A stretch of 32,686 bases of DNA, from NCBI GenBank assembly GCA_900547825.1, contig URII01000025.1, forward strand, positions 1-32,686. Direction: 5' to 3'. The position numbers and the translations under genes are program-made. The DNA comes from an uncultured Porphyromonadaceae bacterium (GTDB lineage Bacteria > Bacteroidota > Bacteroidia > Bacteroidales > Muribaculaceae). Positions 31,938 through 32,686 of the stretch are shown piece after piece (the first letter of the stretch is position 1; the number at the start of each line of letters is the position of its first letter). The notes under the pieces were generated by a model. That model searched no databases. It was not told where the DNA came from and saw only the letters and a program-made list of their open reading frames with translations.

Positions 31938-32444
31938 TCAGCAGCGGTAATCCCTCAGCATCACTTGCAGCTTCTGGCGTGCAAAAAATATTCTGCTCTT
32001 TATAGTGCCTAAAGGCAGGTTCATCTTTTCCGCTATTTCCGAATACTTGTAACCCGCTATATGCATTGACAGAGGCAGCCGGTATTCTTCACTGAACGAG
32101 TTGATGGCCTCGTTTATCTCCGTCACGGCATACGATCCCTCCGGCGACACTGACGCAGCCTCCTGGGCCACGTTCAGTCGGTAAAGGTCCTCCGAAGTGT
32201 CCACCACTGTGGCTGTGCGGGCCATGCGGCGGTACTTGTTGATGAAAATATTGCGCATTATTGTGAATACCCAGCCCTTGAAATTCACATTGTCCACATA
32301 TTTTTCCTCATTGTCGAGAACTTTGAGGGTAGTGTCCTGCAAAAGGTCATAGGCATCGTCACGGTTCGACGTCAGCATAAATGCAAAATTCAGCAGATTG
32401 TCCTGTAGGCCGACAAGGTCGTCTTGAAATTTCTTGGATGTCAT
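31938..32444 (-). CDS. ECF-type RNA polymerase sigma factor
   Basis: The 168-residue protein has sigma-2 ('LLNFAFMLTSNRDDAYDLLQDTTLKVLDNEE', 'FKGWVFTIMRNIFINKYRR') and sigma-4 ('LPLSMHIAGYKYSEIAEKMNLPLGTIKSRIFFARQKL') regions only, as in extracytoplasmic-function factors. No anti-sigma factor gene follows; a terminator does. Regulation by a partner elsewhere, or by expression level, must be assumed. Upstream are a candidate promoter and a pair of direct repeats. Confidence 0.95.
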   Translation of the reverse strand: MTSKKFQDDLVGLQDNLLNFAFMLTSNRDDAYDLLQDTTLKVLDNEEKYVDNVNFKGWVFTIMRNIFINKYRRMARTATVVDTSEDLYRLNVAQEAASVSPEGSYAVTEINEAINSFSEEYRLPLSMHIAGYKYSEIAEKMNLPLGTIKSRIFFARQKLQVMLRDYRC

Positions 32445-32483
32445 AAAGCAATCAATTTAAGTGTCAGATAATACTTAGTGTTA

Positions 32484-32515
32484 CAAAGATACATATCTAA
32501 CGGATGATTAGAAAA
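32484..32515 (-). promoter_or_regulatory. Candidate promoter for the ECF sigma gene
   Basis: On the minus strand TTTT (32515-32512, one mismatch from TTTG) is followed after 20 nt by TATCTTTG (32491-32484). Confidence 0.55.
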
Positions 32516-32605
32516 GTTTACCACCTCAAAAGCCCACATTTAACTAAATAAATAAAGCATTTCTGTAACCTTCACCTAATCAAGGATATAACAAGAAACA
32601 CAATT

Positions 32606-32624
32606 GTTACAATCCGGTTACAAT
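32606..32624. repeat. Direct repeat GTTACAAT x2 upstream of the ECF sigma gene
   Basis: GTTACAAT occurs at 32606-32613 and 32617-32624, 11 nt apart (one helical turn), and the first copy also lies in a small inverted repeat ATTGT-T-ACAAT. The pattern fits a protein-binding site. From about 32630 to the window end the plus strand is C-rich with few G residues and holds no ORF I can support. Confidence 0.4.
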
Positions 32625-32686
32625 TAAGAAACGCCCCCTCATCACCTCCCCCCGAATCAGCCAATCCCCCGCCACTTCCCTCTGTC

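Noticed and set aside
1..32686. CRISPR arrays, insertion sequences, integrases, prophage genes
   Set aside because: No regularly spaced repeats, transposase or phage motifs were seen; tRNA-Leu is intact and no integrase or duplicated tRNA end is nearby.

Overview
The window looks like ordinary chromosome from a gut-type Bacteroidales (Bacteroidota), possibly Muribaculaceae; the family is a guess, the order is well supported. Evidence: at least seven intergenic sites match the Bacteroidota housekeeping promoter (TTTG or TTG, about 20 nt, then TAnnTTTG); Shine-Dalgarno signals are weak; and family-typical genes are present (PorQ, GldB-like lipoprotein, Porin_10-type porin, DUF4301, MACPF lipoprotein, Trx-like exported protein). 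I see no IS element, integrase, phage gene or CRISPR array.

Layout. 1-1.6 kb (-): a WecA-type glycosyl-phosphate transferase followed by a polysaccharide export lipoprotein cut short near the left edge. 1.8-5.35 kb (+): SPOR protein, folE, aminotransferase, LolC/E-like permease. 5.5-9.2 kb (+): rsfS, ftsH and an Omp85-type barrel overlapping ftsH. 9.4-9.9 kb (+): a Spy/CpxP-like protein, sharing a strong bidirectional terminator with the convergent MACPF lipoprotein at 9.9-12.2 kb (-). 12.4-15.0 kb (-): DUF4301 protein and a GNAT acetyltransferase. 15.1-18.6 kb (-): a tightly overlapping operon porQ-cmk-ispH-exonuclease-lipoprotein. 18.9-19.3 kb (+): small TonB C-terminal protein. 19.35-20.7 kb (-): dnaA. 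21.0-22.8 kb (-): periplasmic amidase and an MCE/MlaD protein. 22.9-25.2 kb (+): GldB-like lipoprotein, a 150-nt structured leader in front of a cysteine-less thioredoxin-fold protein, and crcB. 25.2-28.1 kb (-): Porin_10 porin and a solute-binding protein. 28.16-29.35 kb (+): tRNA-Leu(UAA), Yip1-like membrane protein, smpB. 29.4-32.4 kb (-): FGE/SUMF-domain protein, rmuC and an orphan ECF sigma factor.

Most of the genes are core functions: envelope building (WecA, amidase, MlaD, Omp85, LolC/E-like, porin), replication (DnaA), translation quality control (RsfS, SmpB), proteolysis (FtsH), isoprenoid and nucleotide metabolism (IspH, Cmk) and folate/pterin synthesis (FolE). The accessory items most worth attention are the MACPF lipoprotein (related by family to Bacteroidales antimicrobial BSAP toxins), the unidentified structured RNA leader at 24104-24254, the truncated polysaccharide export gene, and the Spy-like protein with a cysteine cluster and a basic five-residue repeat tail.
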